DNA from: a virus
DNA: 24,874 bases
Virus record (IMG/VR): IMGVR_UViG_3300006752_000211
Coordinates: 1-24,874 of that record
Strand: one strand, 5' to 3'
Both the position numbers and the translations under genes were made by a program. This document shows positions 1 to 7,628 of this stretch, one piece after another (position 1 is the stretch's first letter; the number at the start of each line of letters is the position of its first letter). The notes below the pieces were generated by a model. It worked only from the letters and a program-made list of their open reading frames with translations. It ran no database searches and was not told where the DNA came from.

Positions 1-1
1 T

Positions 2-199
2 CTTGGAGCTTTTGCGGCAGTTCCAATACCAGGCACTGGACCGGCAACGGTTCTTGTTGCACATATGTTGTTAAAGAAAGTGACGGGTGATAAACTCGGT
101 CTCATCCCTCCTTCGACGTATCAAACATTTCGTAAGTACCAAGAACTAAGTAAGCCAAAGACCGAGCGTAAGTCATTTAAAGAGTTCCGACGTGGATAA
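2..199 (+). CDS. Hypothetical protein, 3' end only (5' truncated by window edge)
   Basis: An open frame runs in from the left edge and stops with TAA at 197-199, giving 65 visible residues. The visible part begins with a small-residue, proline/glycine-rich hydrophobic stretch (LGAFAAVPIPGTGPATVLVA). A basic C-terminus follows, with many Lys/Arg and the ending KEFRRG. This could be a membrane-associated segment with a cationic tail, but I do not recognise the family. Its stop overlaps the GTG start of the next gene by 8 bases, which suggests translational coupling to the terminase genes. In T4 the gene before 16 is gp15, and this sequence does not look like gp15. Confidence 0.6.
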   Translation, partial: LGAFAAVPIPGTGPATVLVAHMLLKKVTGDKLGLIPPSTYQTFRKYQELSKPKTERKSFKEFRRG

Positions 200-629
200 C
201 AAAGAAACTGCTAAGAAGATGATCGCCGAGATTAATGAGGCGGATGATCTCGAGAAGGATTACACTTTCTCGCGTGATACATATCATGAGCTAATTCAGG
301 TATCCATTGATGCGATCCAAGACCTACAGCAACTCTCGAAGGATTCTGAACATCCTCGGGCGTTTGAAGTCTTGTTTAATGGTATCAAACATACCGCCGA
401 CATCAACAGTAAGTTAGTTGATCTACAACGTAAAGTTCAGGTCATTCAACAGGATGGTAAGACGACTGAACATCAGCCAGGAAGACAGGTTCTCAGTGAG
501 GAAGATCCTTCCGCGCAGATTGCATTCCAAGGTACAACGCGTGAGTTGTTATCTGCTATTGATAATGTCAAAGCTGATATCATAGATGCCGAGTACGAAG
601 ATAACGATGACACAGAAGACCCATCATAA
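192..629 (+). CDS. 16: Terminase small subunit, gp16-like
   Basis: This is the likely small terminase subunit, which recognises phage DNA and stimulates the gp17 ATPase during headful packaging. The product is 145 residues, close to T4 gp16 (164). It has a helical, charged central region (about residues 30-90) and a strongly acidic C-terminus. The call rests mainly on size, composition and its position directly before the large terminase; no catalytic motif is expected in this family. The start is GTG at 192, inside the last codons of the upstream ORF, with only a weak purine-rich ribosome site before it. Its 3' end overlaps the large terminase gene by 23 bases if gp17 starts at 607. Confidence 0.75.
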   Translation: MDNKETAKKMIAEINEADDLEKDYTFSRDTYHELIQVSIDAIQDLQQLSKDSEHPRAFEVLFNGIKHTADINSKLVDLQRKVQVIQQDGKTTEHQPGRQVLSEEDPSAQIAFQGTTRELLSAIDNVKADIIDAEYEDNDDTEDPS

Positions 630-2259
630 TCGCCAGATAAAAGACGCCTATCTCGGAAATCCCAACATCAAACGTGATGGGGTTGAACACTCGTTTACGC
701 AAGCTGAACTTGAAGAGTACCTAAAGTGTAAGGCAGATCCTGAGTACTTTGCCGAGAAGTACATTAAGGTTATCCATATCGATCACGGTCTTGTGCCATT
801 CAAGCCATATCCGTATCAGAAAGAGTTGTTCAAATCGTTTAACGAGAATCGATTCTCGGTTGTCCTTGCGTGTCGGCAGTCGGGTAAGTCTATCTCGACC
901 TGTGCATATCTGCTATGGTACTCGCTCTTTCATTCTGAAAAGTTCGTGGCAATCCTTGCCAACAAGGCCGCAACCGCGAAGGAGATGTTATCTCGTATTA
1001 CCTTGATGCTTGAGAACCTACCATTCTTCCTGCAGCCTGGCTGTAAAGCATTGAACAAAGGTAGTATCGAGTTCTCAAACAATACTCGTATGGAAGCTCA
1101 CGCAACGTCGTCGTCTTCTATTCGTGGTAAGTCTGTCAGTCTTCTATATCTCGATGAGTTTGCGTTTGTCGATAATGATACTGAGTTCTACACTTCAACA
1201 TATCCAGTTGTTTCGTCAGGTAAGACCTCACGTGTTATTATCACATCGACCGCCAATGGCATTGGCAATATGTTCCACAAAATATACGAAGGTGCTGTAC
1301 AAGGTACCAACGAATTTAAGGCATGTCGCGTTGATTGGTGGGACGTTCCTGGCCGTGATGAGAAGTGGAAAGAACAAACAATCTCGAACACCTCACAGGA
1401 ACAGTTCGAACAGGAATTCGGTAACTCGTTTGGTCGGGGTACTGGTAAAACACTTATTGCTCCCGCTGCACTCTTGGCACTCCGGGCGATCAACCCCGTT
1501 GAGATCAAAGGTGATACACACATATACTCGCGTCCTATTGAAGGTCATCAATACGTGATGACAATTGATACTGCTAAAGGTCGTGGACAAGACTACTCTG
1601 CATTCTCGGTTATTGATGTTACCGAGGTACCATTTAAGCAGGTTGCGGTCTTTAGAAATAACATGGTCTCGCCACTTATATACCCTGACTTCGTTTACAA
1701 GATGGCTGTTTATTACAACAATGCTTATCTTGTGGTCGAATCAAATGACCAGGGATCTATGGTATGGAGAGCATTACGTTACGAGTTTGAGTATGAAAAT
1801 ATGTATGTTGGTAAGGTTGCCAATGGTACTACGTTTGGCCTTGAACAGACTCGTAAGACAAAAAGAATTGGTTGTTCGAATCTCAAGGATCTTATCGAAG
1901 AGGGTAAGCTTGAGCTCCAAGACGCTGAGACCATTCGTGAACTAGGTACGTTCGAAGCTCGTAAGACATCTTACGAAGCCTCGCCTGGTAACCACGATGA
2001 CTTGGTCATGACTCTTGTCATGTTTGGGTTCTTCGCGACAACTAATATGTTTGGTTATGTGGCTGATGAAAACCTTCGCGATATGATGTTACAAGAAAAA
2101 GATCGCCTGATTGCGGACTCGGTTCCCTTCCTTGGTTCTATTCAAGATGGAGACCTAGATCGTGACGTCGTATTCCAGGCACAAGAAGACGACTATGGTG
2201 ATTTTGCAGTCCAATTCAAACGGGACGATGTATTCGGTATAATTATCGAAGAGTCATAG
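607..2259 (+). CDS. 17: Terminase large subunit, gp17 (packaging ATPase/nuclease)
   Basis: The packaging motor and headful nuclease, about 550 residues (T4 gp17 has 610). Numbered from the ATG at 607, the ATPase domain shows the terminase-type Walker A CRQSGKS at about 89-95, Walker B LLYLDEF at about 180-186 and a coupling motif TSTANG near 213-218. The C-terminal RNase H-fold nuclease shows MTIDTAKG (Asp about 321), VESND (about 377-381) and HDDLVM (about 463-468), the expected acidic metal ligands. An in-frame ATG also exists at 586, but it would add seven residues and deepen the overlap with gp16. The gene reads through into a non-coding leader with the gp18 promoter. Confidence 0.96.
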   Translation: MTQKTHHNRQIKDAYLGNPNIKRDGVEHSFTQAELEEYLKCKADPEYFAEKYIKVIHIDHGLVPFKPYPYQKELFKSFNENRFSVVLACRQSGKSISTCAYLLWYSLFHSEKFVAILANKAATAKEMLSRITLMLENLPFFLQPGCKALNKGSIEFSNNTRMEAHATSSSSIRGKSVSLLYLDEFAFVDNDTEFYTSTYPVVSSGKTSRVIITSTANGIGNMFHKIYEGAVQGTNEFKACRVDWWDVPGRDEKWKEQTISNTSQEQFEQEFGNSFGRGTGKTLIAPAALLALRAINPVEIKGDTHIYSRPIEGHQYVMTIDTAKGRGQDYSAFSVIDVTEVPFKQVAVFRNNMVSPLIYPDFVYKMAVYYNNAYLVVESNDQGSMVWRALRYEFEYENMYVGKVANGTTFGLEQTRKTKRIGCSNLKDLIEEGKLELQDAETIRELGTFEARKTSYEASPGNHDDLVMTLVMFGFFATTNMFGYVADENLRDMMLQEKDRLIADSVPFLGSIQDGDLDRDVVFQAQEDDYGDFAVQFKRDDVFGIIIEES

Positions 2260-2263
2260 GAAT

Positions 2264-2292
2264 TGTACAACGTATAAATACTTTATTACAAT
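2264..2292 (+). promoter_or_regulatory. Possible early-type promoter overlapping the gp18 late promoter
   Basis: TGTACA at 2264-2269 is followed after exactly 17 bases by TACAAT at 2287-2292. This is the same -35 box and spacing as five clearer early promoters in the window. The late box TATAAATA sits inside the spacer. The -10 match is weaker than at the other sites, so chance is possible. Confidence 0.35.
2273..2280 (+). promoter_or_regulatory. Late promoter (TATAAATA) for gp18
   Basis: Exact match to the T4 late promoter box recognised by the gp55-directed polymerase. It is intergenic and 90 bases before the tail sheath start. Transcription should begin about six bases downstream, giving a leader of roughly 85 bases. 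Confidence 0.85.
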
Positions 2293-2370
2293 TCGTTGCA
2301 ACGTGAAATTCTTATTATGACTCATCGTTATATTGCCATATCATATAAAGCTAAAATAAGGAAAAGCTAA

Positions 2371-4068
2371 ATGCCCTTGAATCGAGTATCTCCTGGGGTC
2401 AGTGTTGCCGAGATCGATCTTACGACTCGCGCGCCAGCTGTCTCCACCTCTATTGGTGGTTTTGTTGGTAACTTCCGTTGGGGTCCAGTTGAAGAAATTA
2501 CAACTGTATCTTCTGAGAATGACGTTCTCAATAAGTTCGGAACACCTACTGCCGCTACAACAATCGACTTCCACGTCCTTGCACAGTTCTTAAGCTACAG
2601 CAACAATGCTGAAGTTATTCGTGTCATCGACGGTGACGGTAACAATGCAAACGCCGGTGGCGATGATGACTGTGTTGTTAAGAACCGTACCAACTATGAC
2701 GCACAGACATTCACACTTGGAACCGAAGGCCACTGGGTTGCTAAATACCCTGGCGCTCTCGGTAACTCTCTGAAGGTTGAAGTCTTCGGTTTTAAAACCG
2801 ACACTGGAACAACACAAACTAACTTTGATGCATGGACATACAACGGACGTTTTGATGGTCCTCCAGCAACGTCAGATTATGCATCTACACGTGGTTCATC
2901 TAACGACGAAATCCACGTCATCGTAATCGACGAAGATGGTCTCATCAGCGGAACCCCTGGTTCTGTCCTGGAAGTCTTCCCGTATCTTTCACAAGCATCC
3001 GACAGTAAAGACGCGTTCGGTGCTGCTAACTACTATAAAACTGTCATCAATGAAAACAGTTCGTATATCTGGTTTGGTGCGACAGACTCTACTAACTTTG
3101 CTAACGCTGGTTCGCCGGCTACTTCTGCACTTAACTACGAAGTCACTCCTGCGAGCGGTGTTGTTTCAACAGCGTTGACTGCGGGTGCAGACTCTGGTGC
3201 AATTGACTCTGCAGAGTATGCAACTGGTTTTGCACTGTTTGACGATCCAGCTCAGTCTGACGTCTCTATCCTCATTGGCCCTGACTTCCCAGTCGGTTCT
3301 GGTGTAACGATTGCTAATGACATTATTGCGACAGTCGAAGGCCGTAAGGATTGTGTATGTACTATCTCACCTGAGCGTACTGACGATACTGCAGCAGAGA
3401 TTAAAGCATTCATGGATCAGGTCACCTCTTCCACATATGCAATCTGTGACTCAGGTCGTCTGACTGTCTTTGACCGTTTCAACGACGCTCTGATTAACAT
3501 CCCAGCATCTGGTTCGGTTGCAGGTCTTATGGCTGAAACTGACCGTACACGTGGATCGTTCTTCTCACCTGCTGGCTTCCGTCGTGGTCAAGTACGTAAC
3601 GTTGTCAAGCTTGCTTACAACCCTGTCGAAGCTGATCGTGACACATTGTACAAAGCCGGCATTAACCCAATCGTTTCTTTCCCAGGTGAAGGTACGGTTC
3701 TGTTTGGTGACAAGACTCACACCGGTCGCCCATCTGCTTTCGATCGTATCAACGTACGTCGTCTCTTTATCCTTCTTGAGAAGAGCATTCGCATTGCAGC
3801 TCGTGACACCTTGTTTGAGTTCAACAACGAGTTCACAAGAGCTCAGTTCACAAGCATCGTTGAGCCTTTCCTACGTACCATACAGGGTCTGCAAGGTATC
3901 ACCAACTTTGCGGTTGTCTGTGATGAAACCAACAACACTGGTGACGTTGTAGATCGTAACGAGTTTGTTGCAGACATCTATGTTCAGCCTGCACGTTCGA
4001 TTAACTACATTCAGCTTAACTTCGTTGCGACACGTACTGGTGTTGCTTTCGAAACCGTTATATCTTAA
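2371..4068 (+). CDS. 18: Tail sheath protein, gp18
   Basis: The contractile sheath subunit that polymerises round the tail tube and contracts on infection. It has 565 residues (T4 gp18: 659), so part of the variable outer domain is shorter. The N-terminus PGVSVAEIDLTTRAP is the typical sheath start. The C-terminal region (about 390-565) has the conserved sheath pattern, with a DRINVRRLFILLEKSI helix and INYIQLNFVATRTG near the end. The start is supported by a good ribosome site (AAGGAAAAGC) just before ATG 2371. It is followed after 10 bases by the tube gene, as in T4, and shares the late promoter at 2273-2280. Confidence 0.96.
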   Translation: MPLNRVSPGVSVAEIDLTTRAPAVSTSIGGFVGNFRWGPVEEITTVSSENDVLNKFGTPTAATTIDFHVLAQFLSYSNNAEVIRVIDGDGNNANAGGDDDCVVKNRTNYDAQTFTLGTEGHWVAKYPGALGNSLKVEVFGFKTDTGTTQTNFDAWTYNGRFDGPPATSDYASTRGSSNDEIHVIVIDEDGLISGTPGSVLEVFPYLSQASDSKDAFGAANYYKTVINENSSYIWFGATDSTNFANAGSPATSALNYEVTPASGVVSTALTAGADSGAIDSAEYATGFALFDDPAQSDVSILIGPDFPVGSGVTIANDIIATVEGRKDCVCTISPERTDDTAAEIKAFMDQVTSSTYAICDSGRLTVFDRFNDALINIPASGSVAGLMAETDRTRGSFFSPAGFRRGQVRNVVKLAYNPVEADRDTLYKAGINPIVSFPGEGTVLFGDKTHTGRPSAFDRINVRRLFILLEKSIRIAARDTLFEFNNEFTRAQFTSIVEPFLRTIQGLQGITNFAVVCDETNNTGDVVDRNEFVADIYVQPARSINYIQLNFVATRTGVAFETVIS

Positions 4069-4078
4069 GGAGACCTAA

Positions 4079-4612
4079 ATGACTCTCAATATCAACAGCT
4101 TTAAGTCTCAGTTGGTTGATGGCGGCGCGCGCGGTAATTTATTCCGCGTCGTTGTCAACTTCCCGGGATTCGTCGGTGGGGACGTCGAAAAGACTTCGTT
4201 CCTATGTCGAGCGACTTCAATCCCAGGTGCCCAGGTCGGAACGGTCAACGTTCCATTCCGTGGTCGTCAGCTTAAGCTTCCGGGTGATCGTACATTCGCA
4301 CCTTGGACTGCTACATTCTATAACGATGCTGCCTTCGACGTACATACCGCGTTTGTTCGCTGGCAGGACGGTATGAACGGCTTCTCTACAAACACTGGTT
4401 TCACTAACCCTGAGTCTATGTTTGTGGACATCAAAGTTCAACAACTTGACCGTAAAGAGAATGTCATCAAGGAGTTCCTTATTGAGGACGCTTGGCCATC
4501 ACTCGTAGCTGCGATCGATCTGACATATGAGCAGACAGAACAGATCGAACAGTTCCAGGTGACCTTCGAGTACCTTCAGTGGACTACCATTGACACGACC
4601 GGACAGGTCTAA
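4079..4612 (+). CDS. 19: Tail tube protein, gp19
   Basis: Subunit of the inner tail tube through which DNA passes. It has 177 residues (T4 gp19: 163). The characteristic core VPFRGRQLKLPGDRTF, followed by WTATFYNDAAFDVHTAFVRW, matches the T4 tube family closely. The start has a strong ribosome site (AAGGAGA) in the 10-base gap after gp18, so both are co-translated from one late transcript. A hairpin terminator follows at 4628-4657. Confidence 0.96.
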   Translation: MTLNINSFKSQLVDGGARGNLFRVVVNFPGFVGGDVEKTSFLCRATSIPGAQVGTVNVPFRGRQLKLPGDRTFAPWTATFYNDAAFDVHTAFVRWQDGMNGFSTNTGFTNPESMFVDIKVQQLDRKENVIKEFLIEDAWPSLVAAIDLTYEQTEQIEQFQVTFEYLQWTTIDTTGQV

Positions 4613-4620
4613 ATAAACGT

Positions 4621-4628
4621 TATAAATA
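4621..4628 (+). promoter_or_regulatory. Late promoter (TATAAATA) for gp20
   Basis: Exact T4-type late box, eight bases after the gp19 stop and 50 bases before the portal start. The last base of the box is also the first base of the following terminator stem, so initiation would fall inside the 5' arm of that stem. Confidence 0.85.
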
Positions 4629-4657
4629 AGGGTGTGAGGATTCTTCTTCACATCCTT
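4628..4657 (+). terminator. Hairpin terminator after gp18-gp19
   Basis: AAGGGTGTGA (4628-4637) pairs with TCACATCCTT (4648-4657) in a 10-bp stem with one G-U pair and a 10-base loop. ATTTTG follows. The U-tract is short, so termination may be partial. Confidence 0.6.
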
Positions 4658-4677
4658 ATTTTGATGAAAGAGTTATA

Positions 4678-6489
4678 ATGGCAATCGATCCACGACATAC
4701 ACAAAAAGGAAATAAAGAACTCGATACCGAAGCGGCCAGAAAGGAACGTAAGGATAATGAGTTCTTTGGCTTTGAAGTAAAGGGTGACAAGTCTGCACCT
4801 GACTCGGCCAAGTCCTTTATTCCTCCACAGGAAGAGAACGATGCATCAGAAGTTATGTACGGCGGTGCCGGTGGCTTCTATGGTCAGACACTTGATACCC
4901 GTGGTGATAACTATGCCAGTGAACGTGACCTTGTTGCTAAGTACCGCAACGCTTCAATGCAGCCTGAAGTTGATGCTGCTATCCAAGAAATTGTAAACGA
5001 AACCATCGTCAATAACGATGAAGATCTACCGCTTTCCCTCAACCTTGACCATCTCGATCTCGATGACGACGTGAAGGATAAACTTCACGATGAGTTCTCT
5101 GAGATCTTGAAAAAGCTTGACTTCCGTAAGTACGGTTCAGATATCTTCCGTCGTTGGTATGTTGACGGCAAAATCGTTTACCACATTGTCATCGACCTAG
5201 ACAATCCAAAAAAAGGTATCATAGATTTACGACCGATCAATCCTACTCATATTCGTAAGATTAAAGAGATCGAAAAGGAAACGGACCCACGTACGGGTGC
5301 TGAGTTCATCAAGGGTATTGATGAGTATTACATCTATGCTGAGGATCAATATAAAAATAACAGCTCGGCTAATACGTTTGCGTCACAGGTAAGTGGGTCA
5401 GCTACGAGCGGTCTTAAACTTGCTAAGGACGCAGTTGCATATGTCACCTCCGGTTTGACCGATGCATCAAAGACCGTATCATTATCTTATATCCATAAGG
5501 CACTACGCTGTATCAACCAACTTCGTATGATGGAAGATGCACTGATTGTGTATCGTACTGTTCGCGCGCCGGAGCGTCGTATCTTCTCGATTGACGTCGG
5601 CGATATGCCGAAGAAGCAAGCCGAAGAATATATCTCTAACTTGATGTCGAAGTATAAGAACAAGATCACATATGATGCCGAGACCGGTGAGATTAATTCT
5701 AACCGCCATCATCAGCATATGCTCGAAGACTTCTGGCTTCCTAAGACTGCTGGTGGTAAAGGTACAGAGGTATCTACACTTGCCGGTGGTGAAAACCTTG
5801 GTAACATTACCGATGTTGAGTACTTCCAGCAACGTCTGTATAAAGCGCTAAACGTTCCTATCGGCCGACTAACACCGAGTGAACAGTCATTCTCTATCGG
5901 TAGGAACGGCGAGATTGACCGTGAAGAGATTCGCTTCCAGAAGTTTATCGATCGTCTACGCGTTCGGTTTGCGCAGTTGTTCAAAGAACTACTTCGTACT
6001 CAGCTACTTTTGAAAGGTATTATGAAAGAACACGAATGGGAAGATGTTCGTGAAAATCTCATTGTTGACTATAACCGTGATAACTACTATTCAGAACTGA
6101 AAGACGCTGAGATCTTAAAAGAGCGTATCACGATGCTCAAAGATCTTGGGTTCAATCCAACTGAGTTCTTCTCGCGTGAATATATCCGTAAGCATGTCCT
6201 TAAGCAGACTGACGAAGAGGTCGAAAAGATTAAGGCTGAGATGCGTCAAGAGTATATCAACAATGACAACCTGTTCAAGAAGATGGGTGGTGGAGGTGAT
6301 GATATTGGTGCCGATGACTTTGGTGGCGGTGGACTTGACGCTATAGGTGACGACTTCGGTGATCTCGGTGGAGACGCCGGTGCCCCTGAGGGTGACGAAG
6401 AGTTCGAAGTCGGTCAACCAACCGGAGCGGCAACCGATATCGAAGATGAGGATGACAGTATTCCTGAAATTGATATTGATAATCTATAA
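4678..6489 (+). CDS. 20: Portal protein, gp20
   Basis: The portal vertex protein, the dodecameric ring on which the prohead assembles and through which the terminase pumps DNA. It has 603 residues (T4 gp20: 524). The central region has the T4 portal pattern, for example EIVNETIVNNDEDLPLSLNL (about 102-121), RRIFSIDVGDMPKKQAEEY and RLTPSEQSFSIGRNGEIDREE. The extra length is mostly a C-terminal Gly/Asp/Glu-rich tail from about residue 532, with runs of glycine and DDFG-type repeats. That tail looks disordered and resembles the acidic scaffold nearby. A purine-rich ribosome site (GAAAGAG) precedes the ATG. Confidence 0.95.
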   Translation: MAIDPRHTQKGNKELDTEAARKERKDNEFFGFEVKGDKSAPDSAKSFIPPQEENDASEVMYGGAGGFYGQTLDTRGDNYASERDLVAKYRNASMQPEVDAAIQEIVNETIVNNDEDLPLSLNLDHLDLDDDVKDKLHDEFSEILKKLDFRKYGSDIFRRWYVDGKIVYHIVIDLDNPKKGIIDLRPINPTHIRKIKEIEKETDPRTGAEFIKGIDEYYIYAEDQYKNNSSANTFASQVSGSATSGLKLAKDAVAYVTSGLTDASKTVSLSYIHKALRCINQLRMMEDALIVYRTVRAPERRIFSIDVGDMPKKQAEEYISNLMSKYKNKITYDAETGEINSNRHHQHMLEDFWLPKTAGGKGTEVSTLAGGENLGNITDVEYFQQRLYKALNVPIGRLTPSEQSFSIGRNGEIDREEIRFQKFIDRLRVRFAQLFKELLRTQLLLKGIMKEHEWEDVRENLIVDYNRDNYYSELKDAEILKERITMLKDLGFNPTEFFSREYIRKHVLKQTDEEVEKIKAEMRQEYINNDNLFKKMGGGGDDIGADDFGGGGLDAIGDDFGDLGGDAGAPEGDEEFEVGQPTGAATDIEDEDDSIPEIDIDNL

Positions 6490-6500
6490 AACTTAAATCG

Positions 6501-6508
6501 TATAAATA
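6501..6508 (+). promoter_or_regulatory. Late promoter (TATAAATA) for the gp67-like/gp21/gp22/gp23 block
   Basis: Exact late box, 11 bases after the gp20 stop and 28 bases before the next ATG. It is the only intergenic late box before the capsid gene block, so gp23 message probably starts here or at an internal box at 6841-6848. Confidence 0.82.
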
Positions 6509-6521
6509 CATTATTGGGACA

Positions 6522-6535
6522 AATAGGAACCTATT
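6522..6535 (+). promoter_or_regulatory. Inverted repeat over the ribosome site of the gp67-like gene
   Basis: AATAGG (6522-6527) and CCTATT (6530-6535) form a perfect 6-base inverted repeat that includes the AGGA ribosome site and ends exactly at the start codon (6536). As RNA, a 5-bp stem with a GAAC loop is most likely. It could hide the ribosome site and act as a translational control element. Confidence 0.4.
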
Positions 6536-6979
6536 ATGAACTTAAGACTCGTTAAAAACGTCGAAGGTACAGAGTTCTATCGTAGAGATATGAGCAAAAT
6601 AGCTTACTGGCTTATAGGTGCTGGCAAGAAGATAGTCGGTACTCTTAGTTTCTCGGGTGGTGGTCTAACAGATGATCCTTACTTTAAACTGGATATGGCG
6701 GGAGACCCAAAAGATGGTGATGAGCTTCGGCAGTCAGAAGTTATTAAGATGTTTGGCCAACCCCAGACAGGTCAAAACGAAATGAAAGAATCAATTGAAA
6801 TGAGTGAAGATACACGTAATGAAGCTACTGTCAGTAGCGTTATAAATATGATAAGGCAAGGCAATAACTTAAAAGCCGAAGAAGCCTTTAAAGTTGTTAT
6901 GGACCAGAAAATCGGTGCAGCAGTCAGAGCTAAGACTCCTGAAGTTGCACAGTCTATGTTCAACAGTAAAGAAAGATAA
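6536..6979 (+). CDS. Prohead core protein, gp67-like C-terminus with an extra N-terminal region
   Basis: 147 residues between portal and protease, where T4 has genes 67 and 68 (internal prohead core proteins). The C-terminal part (about 95-145: VSSVINMIRQGNN, EEAFKVVMDQKIGAAV, TPEVAQSMF) resembles the N-terminal helix pair of T4 gp67, including the pattern of a short helix, AAR/KAEEAF and a final I/AQ-F. The first 88 residues have no gp67 counterpart that I recognise and contain a GAGKKIVG/SGGG stretch that is not a proper Walker motif. An internal in-frame ATG at 6800 would give a 59-residue protein much like the gp67 core alone. The acidic tail of T4 gp67 is absent here; the gp22 gene downstream is unusually acidic instead. 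Confidence 0.7.
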   Translation: MNLRLVKNVEGTEFYRRDMSKIAYWLIGAGKKIVGTLSFSGGGLTDDPYFKLDMAGDPKDGDELRQSEVIKMFGQPQTGQNEMKESIEMSEDTRNEATVSSVINMIRQGNNLKAEEAFKVVMDQKIGAAVRAKTPEVAQSMFNSKER

Positions 6980-6985
6980 GAAGAT

Positions 6986-7618
6986 ATGAAACTTATTACC
7001 GATGCAAATCTTATCACCGAAGCTAAAGTCGATGAGCGCACCGGTGATGTTTATATCGAAGGCGTTTTTATGCAGACGAAGCCTAACCGCAATAAGCGGA
7101 AGTACTCGTTGGATCTGCTAAAGAATGCCGTTAATGAATATGTAGAGAGACAGGTTAAGACTGGTCGGGCCGTCGGTGAACTGAACCACCCCGACTCACC
7201 TATTGTCGACTACAAAAATGTTTCTCATCGCATCCTTTCCCTAGAATGGCAAGGAGAAAATGTGATGGGGAAAGCGCTTATATTGAATACACCTAGTGGA
7301 CAGATCGTTAAGGGTCTGCTCGAAGGCGGTGTTCAGCTGGGCGTTTCTTCTCGTGGTATGGGTACTTTGGGACAGCCCGACAAGGATGGTATTGCACCAG
7401 TCAATGATGACTTTAACCTTGTTACCATCGATATCGTTCAAGACCCTTCAGCACCAGATGCTTTTGTAAATGGCATCAACGAAAGTGTTGAGTGGTATCA
7501 GAACAATAAAGGTGTATGGCAGTCGCGAAATGTTGAAATAAAAGAAAATGAGACTGAGCTTGTAAGTGAAAACACGAAACTTCGTGATATGAAACAGCTC
7601 CTCTCGAGTCTTATTTAG
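6986..7618 (+). CDS. 21: Prohead core protease, gp21
   Basis: Serine protease that cleaves scaffold and capsid proteins after (I/L)-x-Glu during T4-type head maturation. It has 210 residues (T4: 212). The catalytic region is visible: His68 in GELNHPDSP, and the serine in GVSSRG (Ser121 or Ser122), as in the T4 gp21/herpes protease fold. The C-terminal 30 residues are charged and probably removed by self-cleavage. The start follows the previous stop by 6 bases with a purine-rich AAGAAG site. It belongs to the same late operon as gp67-like, gp22 and gp23. Confidence 0.95.
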   Translation: MKLITDANLITEAKVDERTGDVYIEGVFMQTKPNRNKRKYSLDLLKNAVNEYVERQVKTGRAVGELNHPDSPIVDYKNVSHRILSLEWQGENVMGKALILNTPSGQIVKGLLEGGVQLGVSSRGMGTLGQPDKDGIAPVNDDFNLVTIDIVQDPSAPDAFVNGINESVEWYQNNKGVWQSRNVEIKENETELVSENTKLRDMKQLLSSLI

Positions 7619-7628
7619 GAGCATTATA

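Noticed and set aside
2294-2303. Ten-base palindrome CGTTGCAACG in the gp18 leader as an operator
   Set aside because: A palindrome this short is expected many times by chance in 25 kb; kept only as context for the overlapping promoters.
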